5,247 bases of DNA from assembly GCA_030038335.1 (NCBI GenBank), contig JASHPC010000237.1:1-5247 (forward strand), read 5' to 3'. Position 1 is the first letter of the stretch, and each line of letters starts with the position of its first letter. This DNA is from Vulcanimicrobiota bacterium. GTDB lineage: Bacteria; Vulcanimicrobiota; Vulcanimicrobiia; Vulcanimicrobiales; Vulcanimicrobiaceae. The notes below the pieces were generated by a model. That model was given only the letters and a program-made list of their open reading frames with translations, was not told the DNA's origin and ran no database searches. The translations under genes and the position numbers were made by a program. Positions 1 through 5,209 of the stretch are shown one piece after another.

Positions 1-29
1 GCAACGACCCCGCGCTCGCCGACCTCTAG
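1..29 (+). CDS. 3' end of an upstream gene (partial)
   Basis: One frame reads Asn-Asp-Pro-Ala-Leu-Ala-Asp-Leu and then a TAG stop at 27-29, seven bases before the next gene's ATG. An acidic, Ala/Leu-rich end of this kind is plausible for a real protein, and the short gap fits an operon with the FmdB-like gene. Only eight residues are visible, so the product cannot be identified and the reading frame is itself an inference. Confidence 0.35.
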
Positions 30-36
30 AGACTCG

Positions 37-312
37 ATGCCGCTCTACGATTATCGTTGTGCCGGCTGCGGTACCGTCACCGAAGTGCGCCATGGGTTCG
101 ACGAAGCGTTCGCGCAGAAATGCGCGCAGTGCGGCGGCACGCTGAAGCGCGTCTTCAATCCCGCGCCGATCGTCTTCAAGGGTTCTGGTTTCTACGCGAC
201 TGATTCACGCAAGAAGAGCGGCGGCGAAGCAAAACAAGGCAGCGGTGACGCAGCGAAGAGCGAGACCACGAAGCCTTCCGACAGCGCCGCTTCGAAGAAG
301 TCGGAGGCATAG
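37..312 (+). CDS. FmdB-family zinc-ribbon protein
   Basis: This encodes a 91-residue protein. The N-terminal half is a typical FmdB-type (CxxC_CxxC_SSSS) zinc ribbon. It opens with MPLYDYRC, has two CxxC knuckles (Cys8/Cys11 and Cys29/Cys32) that should bind one zinc, and is followed by the family signature GSGFYATD at about 49-56. The C-terminal third (about 57-91) is a low-complexity, Lys/Ser/Glu/Ala-rich tail, probably disordered, as is common in the family. The name comes from a putative regulator of formamidase, but the general role is unknown. Cytoplasmic; there is no signal peptide. The ATG at 37 is chosen because family members begin right at MPxYxYxC. Only a weak purine stretch (AGAGA) precedes it. 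The next gene starts two bases after its stop, so the two are almost certainly co-transcribed. Confidence 0.9.
   Translation: MPLYDYRCAGCGTVTEVRHGFDEAFAQKCAQCGGTLKRVFNPAPIVFKGSGFYATDSRKKSGGEAKQGSGDAAKSETTKPSDSAASKKSEA
303..307 (+). promoter_or_regulatory. Shine-Dalgarno site deciding a TTG start
   Basis: GGAGG lies inside the last codons of the FmdB-like gene, seven bases upstream of the TTG at 315. This is near-ideal strength and spacing. It supports TTG as the true start of the membrane protein, with translation coupled to the upstream gene. Confidence 0.7.
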
Positions 313-314
313 CG

Positions 315-593
315 TTGTCGCCCGGCACGTGGTTTATCGTCGGCGCGATTCTCGCAGCTGTCGCGCTCTGCATCGCGGGTTTCGTTATCGTCTTGATCGC
401 TGCGCGCAGCTTCATTCTTGGCGCTCGTGAGATCATGCTTCCGAGAATAGATCTCGATCGCGCTCGCGCGACGCTTCTGCGCTTGCAATCCAAAGCCGAG
501 ACGCTGACGGCGCTGCTGGAACGCATGCGCGTCGCGCTCGCTCAGATCGACGAAAACGTTCGCGCTATGATTCGCGCGTTCTCTCGAGAGTAG
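315..593 (+). CDS. Small single-pass membrane protein, function unknown
   Basis: This encodes a 92-residue protein starting at TTG with a strong GGAGG site. Residues about 6-30 form one very hydrophobic helix (from WFIVGAILAA to VIVLIAA). A positively charged stretch follows (Arg31, Arg38, Arg44). Residues about 45-90 are an amphipathic, heptad-like helix rich in Leu, Arg, Ala and Glu that probably forms a coiled coil. The expected topology is a short N-terminus outside and a helical tail in the cytoplasm. In shape it resembles small DUF948-like membrane proteins, but I recognise no specific family. It is two bases downstream of the zinc-ribbon gene and probably in the same operon. Its last 29 bases overlap the 3' end of aroA on the opposite strand. 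Confidence 0.75.
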   Translation: MSPGTWFIVGAILAAVALCIAGFVIVLIAARSFILGAREIMLPRIDLDRARATLLRLQSKAETLTALLERMRVALAQIDENVRAMIRAFSRE

Positions 594-1791
594 AGTAGAA
601 CTCCGGAAAACTCACACCGGCGCTGCTCGCGTCGTCCAGATCAAGCGGTCCCGCGGCGGTCCCCAACATGGCGGCGGCCATTGCGATGCGATGATCGCCG
701 TGTGCGCGCGCAGGGACGTTGCTTGCTTTGGGCACACCGCCGTGAACGACGATGCTATCCCGTTCCACGTCCGCTGCGATGCCGACGGCGGCGAGTAACT
801 CGGCAATGGCGACGACGCGATCGGACTCTTTCGTGCGCAGATCGCCGACGCCGTGAATGGTCGTCGCGCCGTCGGCAAAAGCGGCCGCGACCGAGAGGAT
901 CGGAATTTCGTCGATCGCGCGCAGTGCCGTTTTCTTGTCGATCTCGATGCCGGTGAGGCGGGAGTGGCGCGCGACGATATCGGCAACCGGCTCTCCGGAT
1001 ACGTCGCGCTCATTCTCGAGGCGTATATCTGCGCCCATGCGTAGGAGCGCATCGAGCAGTCCAACGCGCGTCGGATTGACGCCGACACCACGAACCGCGA
1101 TCTCGCTCTCCGGCGTGATGACGGCGCCGGCGATGAAGAATGCTGCTGCCGAAAAATCGCCAGGAATCGCGATCGGGAGCGCGAGTTTTGGCGCGGCGTC
1201 GAACGTAACGTGCGACTCGTCCCACGAGATGCTCGCGCCTTCGTAGCGGAGGAGGCGTTCCGTGTGATCGCGCGAGCCGGCGTCTCCGGCGATATCGATT
1301 GGAACGCCCCCGAAAAGGGCTGCGAAGAGCAACGCGGACTTCACCTGCGCCGACGGCGAGAGAAGAATGAAATGGCGAGTCTGCACGCGCTCGCATCCGA
1401 GAATCTCGAGCGGCAGGTGTCCGTCCGTCGTTTCGATGCGCGCTCCGAAGGCGCGCAGTTGCGCCGCAACGGGCTCCATCGGTCGCCGCGAAAGCGAATC
1501 ATCACCGTCGAATCGAGCGCGAACGTTTGCGCCCGCGCAGGCGCCCAGCACCATACGCGCGGTCGACCCTGAGTTCATGCAATCGATGTCCGCGGAGGCC
1601 GCTGGATCCATGGACGGCCGTAACGCCGCTAAGGCACGCTGCGTCGCGAGAACGTCGCGTCCGGGATTGAGGTTCTCGATTGAAAACGCATCGCGCGCAA
1701 AGGCTTGCAGAATCAGCGCGCGATGCGAAACGGATTTATCGCCGGGAACGGTGACGTCGCCTCGCAGCGCGCCACGGGGAAAGCGTGCCAC
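565..1791 (-). CDS. aroA: 3-phosphoshikimate 1-carboxyvinyltransferase (EPSP synthase), class II type
   Basis: EPSP synthase transfers the enolpyruvyl group of PEP to shikimate-3-phosphate, the sixth step of the shikimate pathway in the cytoplasm. The 408-residue product has the family motifs in order: PGDKSVSHRAL (Lys19 binds substrate), NSGSTAR at 73-79, DGDDSLSRRPM at 95-105, SPSAQVKSALL at 145-155, RDHTER at 174-179, PGDFSAAAFF at 210-219, the catalytic-Asp region IDEIP (Asp294), LRTKESDR at 318-325 (Glu322, Arg325), HGDHRIAM at 364-371, and SFPEF near the end. SAQVKSALL and RDHTE are typical of class II enzymes. The PEP-site glycine is present (Gly75, equivalent to E. coli Gly96), unlike the Ala of the well-known tolerant CP4 enzyme. 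The start is GTG; no other start exists between it and the in-frame TAA that ends the upstream gene. No good ribosome site is visible, so translation may depend on coupling. It is slightly shorter than usual (about 420-450) but appears complete. Confidence 0.97.
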   Translation of the reverse strand: MARFPRGALRGDVTVPGDKSVSHRALILQAFARDAFSIENLNPGRDVLATQRALAALRPSMDPAASADIDCMNSGSTARMVLGACAGANVRARFDGDDSLSRRPMEPVAAQLRAFGARIETTDGHLPLEILGCERVQTRHFILLSPSAQVKSALLFAALFGGVPIDIAGDAGSRDHTERLLRYEGASISWDESHVTFDAAPKLALPIAIPGDFSAAAFFIAGAVITPESEIAVRGVGVNPTRVGLLDALLRMGADIRLENERDVSGEPVADIVARHSRLTGIEIDKKTALRAIDEIPILSVAAAFADGATTIHGVGDLRTKESDRVVAIAELLAAVGIAADVERDSIVVHGGVPKASNVPARAHGDHRIAMAAAMLGTAAGPLDLDDASSAGVSFPEFYSTLERTRES

Positions 1792-1842
1792 GCGCGCGCG
1801 TTTGACGCGCCGTGGAAGCCTTCCCGTGCGACGTCTACGACT

Positions 1843-2175
1843 TTACGCCGAAGGACGCGACCGGCCGCCCCCGCCCAGACCGAAGAGGCCGAGAAGCCCG
1901 ATGAGCCCGATCAATCCCCAAAGCCCCCCGCCGCCGTGGTGGTACGTCGTGGTGGTCGTCGTTGTGGTTTGATAGGTTCCGGGGGTGGCGGTCGCCATAC
2001 CGGCGGGGCTGTAGCCGCCGGTTGGGTTTGCCGTTGGATTGGGTCCGGCGTTTGCCGGCGCGCTTGCGCCGGGAGATGCCGCGGGCGCCATCGTCTGGGC
2101 AGACGCCCATGTCGGCAGAAGTAGAAGCGAGGAGGCAAGGAGTGCTGCACTTGCCATGCGTGCAATCGTGTTCAT
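1843..2175 (-). CDS. Small exported protein with WGxxGxxG-type C-terminal helix
   Basis: This encodes a 110-residue protein with three parts. Residues 1-26 are a clear Sec signal peptide: Arg6, a Leu-rich core at 12-20, and a likely cut after ASA26. Residues 27-84 are a low-complexity Ala/Pro/Thr/Gly linker with a run of eight threonines (70-77), then His-His and four glycines. Residues 85-100 form a hydrophobic glycine-repeat helix with Trp86-Gly87 and glycines every third residue (90, 93, 96, 99). Four more glycines and a short basic tail (Arg105, Arg107) follow. The pattern matches the small WGxxGxxG proteins seen in several phyla, where it may act as a membrane anchor or sorting tail; the function is not established. 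The ATG at 2175 gives the full signal peptide and has GGGAG just one base upstream, which is unusually close. It sits between the 81-residue gene (39 bp) and aroA (51 bp). Confidence 0.8.
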   Translation of the reverse strand: MNTIARMASAALLASSLLLLPTWASAQTMAPAASPGASAPANAGPNPTANPTGGYSPAGMATATPGTYQTTTTTTTTYHHGGGGLWGLIGLIGLLGLFGLGGGGRSRPSA

Positions 2176-2214
2176 GCTCCCACGCTTACCCGCGGTAGGG
2201 CTAAGCCAATCGAC

Positions 2215-2460
2215 TCACCGCTGGCGTTCCATAAACCTTTCAGGAAGCAGCTCTTGCTTCACGATGAGATAGCCCCTGCGATGCAACACGATGACGAACA
2301 TCTCCACGAGAACGCGCCAGAAATGCTTTTCGCCCACGATCTCGGGCATAAGACACTTGACGTACGATCGCTCCAACGCCTCCCGTTGGATGTCTTCGGC
2401 AACTTCATCGATCTCTTTCGTTAGGAGCATCCGTTGGAAGTGTGCGATGCGACGCACCAT
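2215..2460 (-). CDS. Hypothetical 81-residue protein
   Basis: I do not recognise this protein. It is predicted mostly helical and charged. A basic start (Met-Val-Arg-Arg) leads to an acidic helix at about 12-32. A middle segment at about 33-48 contains the only cysteine (Cys36). A hydrophobic stretch at about 49-66 (HFWRVLVEMFVIVL) is followed by RRGYLIVKQEL and a polar end. The hydrophobic part is too short and mixed to be a confident membrane span. Codon use looks coding, with mostly G or C in third positions. The gene starts 15 bp after ogt on the same strand. AGAAGGA directly abuts the ATG, and a sigma70-like promoter lies just upstream. Met11 is an alternative start but lacks a ribosome site. 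Confidence 0.6.
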   Translation of the reverse strand: MVRRIAHFQRMLLTKEIDEVAEDIQREALERSYVKCLMPEIVGEKHFWRVLVEMFVIVLHRRGYLIVKQELLPERFMERQR

Positions 2461-2474
2461 TCCTTCTGCGCAAC

Positions 2475-2503
2475 GTTATAGCAACAGAGCGCCTTCATGT
2501 CGA
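2475..2503 (-). promoter_or_regulatory. Predicted sigma70-type promoter inside the end of ogt
   Basis: On the - strand, TCGACA (2503-2498; 5 of 6 to TTGACA), a 17-base spacer, and TATAAC (2480-2475; 5 of 6 to TATAAT) form a near-consensus promoter. The -10 overlaps the ogt stop codon. Transcription would begin near 2467-2469, giving the 81-residue gene a leader of under ten bases. It could drive the 81-residue gene, the WGxxGxxG gene and aroA independently of the upstream protease and ogt. The call rests on sequence matches only. Confidence 0.45.
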
Positions 2504-2982
2504 AGAAGCCATTCCTTGCGCGCTAAACCGCCTCCATACCCTGTTAGCGAGCCGTTTGCTCCGATGACGCGATGACATGGAACGACAATCGGAATGGGAT
2601 TTGCGCCGTTTGCCGCGCCAACCGCACGTACAGCAAGCGGCGTGCCGACGCTGACGGCAATGGCGCCATACGTGGTTGTGGTTCCCGCCGGAATGGCGCG
2701 CAGCGACTGCCAGACACTTTTCTGAAACGTCGTTCCATCTGCGCCGACAGTGATTCCGTCGATGGCGGTAAGATCGCCGCGAAAGTACGCTTCGAGCCGG
2801 TCACGCACGTCGTGAGCAAAGGTACCGTAGTTTCGTTCCATCGCGCCATAACGGCTACCCGCGCGCGCAAGCGCTGTATCGGCGTCGTCCGCGATCTCGA
2901 CGGCACGCAACATGCCGCCCCCTACGACGAACGCTATCGTGCCGATCGGCGAGTCAATCCAATCGTAGAAGATCTCACCCAT
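2476..2982 (-). CDS. ogt: Methylated-DNA--[protein]-cysteine S-methyltransferase (O6-alkylguanine repair)
   Basis: This suicide DNA-repair protein moves the alkyl group from O6-alkylguanine (or O4-alkylthymine) to its own cysteine. Numbering is from the ATG at 2982 (168 residues). The N-terminal domain (about 1-80) is the variable RNase H-like half, beginning with DSPIG. The C-terminal DNA-binding and catalytic domain includes FQKSVW (about 86-91), IPAGTTTTYG with the conserved Tyr105, RAVGAANGANPI (Arg119 as arginine finger, Asn128), active-site VVPCHRVIG with Cys136, and the closing GSLTGYGGGL...K..LL..E with Glu163. All key residues are present, so it should be active. There is no AraC/Ada domain, so it is the Ogt/MGMT type, not the adaptive-response Ada. 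A TTG two codons upstream (2988) is an alternative start. Its first codons overlap the stop of the S41 protease gene, so translation is probably coupled. No strong ribosome site is seen. Confidence 0.95.
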   Translation of the reverse strand: MGEIFYDWIDSPIGTIAFVVGGGMLRAVEIADDADTALARAGSRYGAMERNYGTFAHDVRDRLEAYFRGDLTAIDGITVGADGTTFQKSVWQSLRAIPAGTTTTYGAIAVSVGTPLAVRAVGAANGANPIPIVVPCHRVIGANGSLTGYGGGLARKEWLLRHEGALLL

Positions 2983-4402
2983 GCGCAATCATAGCCAGTG
3001 TACGCGCAAGCACCGGATCGCGACCTGCGGCGGTGTCCGCGGGCGTCGTTGGAACGACAACGTCGGGCACAACTCCTTGCCGGTTAGGGTGCGGCTTTGG
3101 CGCGAAAAAGACCTTCGTTGTTAGGTTGGCAACCATTCCGGTGTTGGGCACAGTTTCTTCATATACTTCGCCCGTTGAGTTAACAGGTTCCGCCGTCTCT
3201 TCGCCGACGATTGTTGCAAGGCCGTAGTCCTTCGCGGCGAGCGCGCACGACATTGCCGACGAGAACGTTTCCGGGGAGATCAACAAGTAGACCGGGCCGT
3301 TGTACCGTATCGGAAGCGGTCCGGGGACTATCAAATCGGAGTTGGAATTTAACCCGCCCCGCAGAATCGTGCCATTGGGCGCATTCCAGGCGTCAGTACC
3401 ATAAATCTGGACGTATTTCTCGCGCCCGTACTCACGTTTCAGTCGACTGCACGCCTTTTCGATGAAGCCACCGAACTGCGTGAACGGCTTCGTGCTGACG
3501 TATGTCCAAAGTGCGTCATTGAGACGGCTATCGCCGCCACCGTTCTTGCGAATGTCGATGATTAACGCGCGTACCGGCGATTGCCGAATGTTCGCGAATG
3601 TTTCGTCAAGGAACATCTTAAACCGTTGTAAGTCGGAGCAACTGCGATAGTTGATGTAGCCGACGGTTCCTTCTGAAATCGTACTATACGTGTACGGCGG
3701 CGGAGATGCTGTCCCTGGCGCGGGTGTCTCAGACGTGGAAATCGTAGCGTTGCGTGCCTTTCCGTCCGGTCCGACGAAGTCTATGGCATAGGGTGGCCGA
3801 TCGCCGAATAGGGCAACTGCCGTCCACGCACCGGCCCACGATATACGGTCACGATGCAACCTCTCCGTCTGGCCTCCGAAAGCACTTAGTGCTACGCTCG
3901 TAAATCGTTCTGCTGAAACGCCATTGATTGAGACCACGCGACTTGGAATGGGAACCGTTCGGGTGCGGTCGTGGACGACGAGAAGCGTATTGTCGTCGGC
4001 GAGTACGAAGTACAACGGGAAGCCAAGGGCGGCGCTATTGAGTGGCTCCGGAAAGAGAAGCGCGACGTGACCGTCGTTGAGTGCGCCGAGAACAGGACTG
4101 ATGGCAACCCATGCCTCCCGAACGCTCATCGAGCCGGTTAACGACAATCGCGTCGCGTGGTAGAGCCGGGTGACGGCAGCCCGATCGGATGTGAAGAACG
4201 GTTCGGCGCCGACATCGAGTAGCGTGGACCAGATAGCGTCAAGATCGGAAGCTACCTGCGCTGCCGTGAAAAGCTTCTCCTCAGCGATCGCCACCGCTGG
4301 GAATAGCGCCGTCATTGCAAAGGCCGAAGAGGCGGCAAGGAAATCGCGGCGCGTCGCCGTTATTACGGGCGGTGCAAACTCGTCATGCGTTGTGGTTTGC
4401 AT
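2975..4402 (-). CDS. S41-family (C-terminal-processing-like) peptidase, Tat-exported
   Basis: This encodes a 475-residue exported serine-protease-like protein. The N-terminus carries a twin-arginine signal: TRRDFLAAS at 17-25, a hydrophobic stretch, and a likely cut after AIA40. A helical region at 45-118 ends in LNDGH (Asp110-His112), typical of S41 proteins. A PDZ-like segment follows at about 125-170 (RVVSINGVS). The S41 protease fold covers about 255-455: a YINYRS strand, LIIDIRKNGGGDS (about 280-292), then LISPETFSSAM with the probable nucleophile Ser381 or Ser382, GLATIVGEET, and the closing RQGVVPDVVV. Where Ctp enzymes have the catalytic Lys (TFGK), this protein has Thr-Ala-Glu-Pro (403-406). 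It therefore belongs to the non-Ctp (tricorn/IRBP-like) side or has lost activity. The open frame extends to 4618, but the Tat signal and the divergent gene on the other strand fix the start at 4402. The substrate is unknown. Confidence 0.88.
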   Translation of the reverse strand: MQTTTHDEFAPPVITATRRDFLAASSAFAMTALFPAVAIAEEKLFTAAQVASDLDAIWSTLLDVGAEPFFTSDRAAVTRLYHATRLSLTGSMSVREAWVAISPVLGALNDGHVALLFPEPLNSAALGFPLYFVLADDNTLLVVHDRTRTVPIPSRVVSINGVSAERFTSVALSAFGGQTERLHRDRISWAGAWTAVALFGDRPPYAIDFVGPDGKARNATISTSETPAPGTASPPPYTYSTISEGTVGYINYRSCSDLQRFKMFLDETFANIRQSPVRALIIDIRKNGGGDSRLNDALWTYVSTKPFTQFGGFIEKACSRLKREYGREKYVQIYGTDAWNAPNGTILRGGLNSNSDLIVPGPLPIRYNGPVYLLISPETFSSAMSCALAAKDYGLATIVGEETAEPVNSTGEVYEETVPNTGMVANLTTKVFFAPKPHPNRQGVVPDVVVPTTPADTAAGRDPVLARTLAMIAHG

Positions 4403-4407
4403 GCCTG

Positions 4408-4413
4408 AAAATA
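4408..4413 (-). promoter_or_regulatory. Possible -10 element for a leaderless S41 transcript
   Basis: On the - strand TATTTT lies five bases before the protease ATG (4 of 6 to TATAAT). A start point at normal distance would fall on the A of the ATG, giving a leaderless message. This fits the lack of a convincing ribosome site. No recognisable -35 stands at the right spacing, so this is a weak call. The 89-bp divergent region 4403-4491 must hold promoters for both flanking genes. I see no clear + strand promoter in it. Confidence 0.25.
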
Positions 4414-4491
4414 CTTCGATCTCCCATCTGGCCGTCCTTTGGATTGCGCCTACGTGCGGGGTCGCGCATTGCCGAGGACGAACGATGTAGC

Positions 4492-4995
4492 ATGAGAAGG
4501 CTGGGCGTATTCCTCTTGCTCCTCTCGCTCGGCTCTGCGGCGGCCGCTCTAGCACAGAGTCCATCTCCAGGTCCGGCTCCGGTGAAGGTTCTGAAGATTT
4601 GGCGCAGTGGCTTCGCAACGCAGAACACGACTGATGACCTCTTGGTGTGCGGCGTTACATTTAAAAATGTCTCGAGCAAGCCGATTACCGCGATCAAATG
4701 GCTCATTGTAATGCGTGATGCAGTCGGAGAGTTTCTAGGGGTACAGCAGGTCTTCAGCGTGGGAGTGTTTGCGCCGTCAGTTGCTATCGAACCGGACCAC
4801 GTCGGTCCCACCTTGCGAGCTTCAATGGAAACCACGAATGACGCGAACGCGTGGGACGTGCCCAATCCCTACGGAGCAGACGTAACCGACTATGACGTGG
4901 TACCGGCCGTGGTGCGGTTTTCCGATGGAACGACATGGACGAATCCGGCTAACGCTGTACCGTTGCCTGCGCCTTCACCAGCGGATTCCATATAG
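4492..4995 (+). CDS. Small exported protein, function unknown, probable beta-sandwich
   Basis: This encodes a 167-residue protein. Residues 1-21 are a strong Sec signal peptide (Arg2-Arg3, core VFLLLLSLG, likely cut at ALA21-Gln22). A short Pro/Ser linker (SPSPGPAP) follows. The mature domain at about 30-155 alternates hydrophobic strands and turns (VKVLKIWRS, LVCGVTFKNVS, ITAIKWLIVMRDAVGEFLG, VPAVVRFSDGTTW) and ends in a Pro/Ala/Ser tail. The pattern of a strand, 'KNVSSKPI', then 'D..GEFLG' recalls FxLYD-like beta-sandwich domains that describe modification of a conserved property along a strand pair, but I cannot confirm a family. It has a single cysteine (in LLVCG), so no internal disulphide. 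The frame is open upstream to 4315, but those residues are antisense to the protease signal region and lack signal-peptide character, so ATG 4492 is preferred. It is transcribed divergently from the S41 gene. Confidence 0.78.
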   Translation: MRRLGVFLLLLSLGSAAAALAQSPSPGPAPVKVLKIWRSGFATQNTTDDLLVCGVTFKNVSSKPITAIKWLIVMRDAVGEFLGVQQVFSVGVFAPSVAIEPDHVGPTLRASMETTNDANAWDVPNPYGADVTDYDVVPAVVRFSDGTTWTNPANAVPLPAPSPADSI

Positions 4996-5174
4996 GCGCC
5001 GCCAGCAAACACACGAAGAGAGATGGCGATCCCTATCCGGTCTGCGAGTGCGCGGAGCACTACATAGAGCGGTATCCTGACGAAAGTATTCTGGAGATGG
5101 CTAGCGACTCAAACTACGCCGCGCAGCTATTCTCCCAGCTCCGTAGGTCTTGCGGCCATCCTCCGACTACGTAG
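4953..5174 (+). pseudogene. Possible gene remnant: open stretch without a start codon
   Basis: The frame from the TAA at 4950-4952 to the TAG at 5172-5174 is open for 73 codons. From about 5022 it reads like real protein: acidic and Tyr-rich (DGDPYPVCECAEHYIERYPD), mostly polar, ending SCGHPPTT. About two thirds of its third codon positions are G or C, as in neighbouring genes. There is no ATG, GTG or TTG before an internal ATG at 5097, and no ribosome site. It overlaps the end of the secreted-protein gene in another frame. It may be the tail of a decayed gene whose 5' part was lost or shifted out of frame, or a chance open stretch. I recognise no family. Otherwise 4996-5209 holds no gene. 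Confidence 0.25.
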
Positions 5175-5195
5175 CTGAGCGTCAGCCGTTGCTGA
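5174..5195. repeat. Small competing-hairpin motif (GCTGA / TCAGC / GCTGA)
   Basis: GCTGA, GCG, TCAGC, CGTT, GCTGA follow one another. The central TCAGC (5182-5186) can pair with either flanking GCTGA, giving two mutually exclusive 5-bp stems. It is preceded by the 8-bp palindrome CTACGTAG (5167-5174). On the - strand it starts about 15 bases after the tRNA 3' end, where a terminator would be expected. No T-run follows on either strand, so it is not a classical terminator. Confidence 0.3.
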
Positions 5196-5209
5196 ACAAG
5201 CGCGCGACT

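Noticed and set aside
612..1396. Long open frames on both strands inside aroA (for example - 612-1091, - 1010-1396, + 857-1246).
   Set aside because: Their products are Arg/Ser/Pro-rich low-complexity translations of high-GC DNA, and the aroA frame carries every family motif.
1780..1812. Short alternating CG run near the aroA start as a functional repeat.
   Set aside because: It is brief and expected in high-GC Arg/Ala codons; no unit is repeated elsewhere.
1814..1824. Inverted repeat GGAAG-C-CTTCC in the gap before aroA as a terminator.
   Set aside because: It has a one-base loop, a short stem and no T-run, and aroA has no other visible promoter to need one.
1367..2124. Overlapping + strand frames across the aroA start and the WGxxGxxG gene.
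   Set aside because: They are shadows: one translates the Thr/Gly repeat into poly-Pro and poly-Val. No ribosome site or family pattern is seen.
2572..2994. 140-residue + strand frame opposite ogt.
   Set aside because: It is antisense to a clear alkyltransferase with all active-site residues; the Arg-rich product resembles nothing.
4315..4491. Extension of the secreted-protein frame upstream to 4315.
   Set aside because: It is antisense to the protease signal region, and the ATG at 4492 begins a textbook signal peptide.
4403..4618. N-terminal extension of the S41 protease frame up to 4618 (547 residues).
   Set aside because: The extra 72 residues are Arg/Pro-rich without family character, would bury the Tat signal inside the protein, and run antisense through the 4492 gene.
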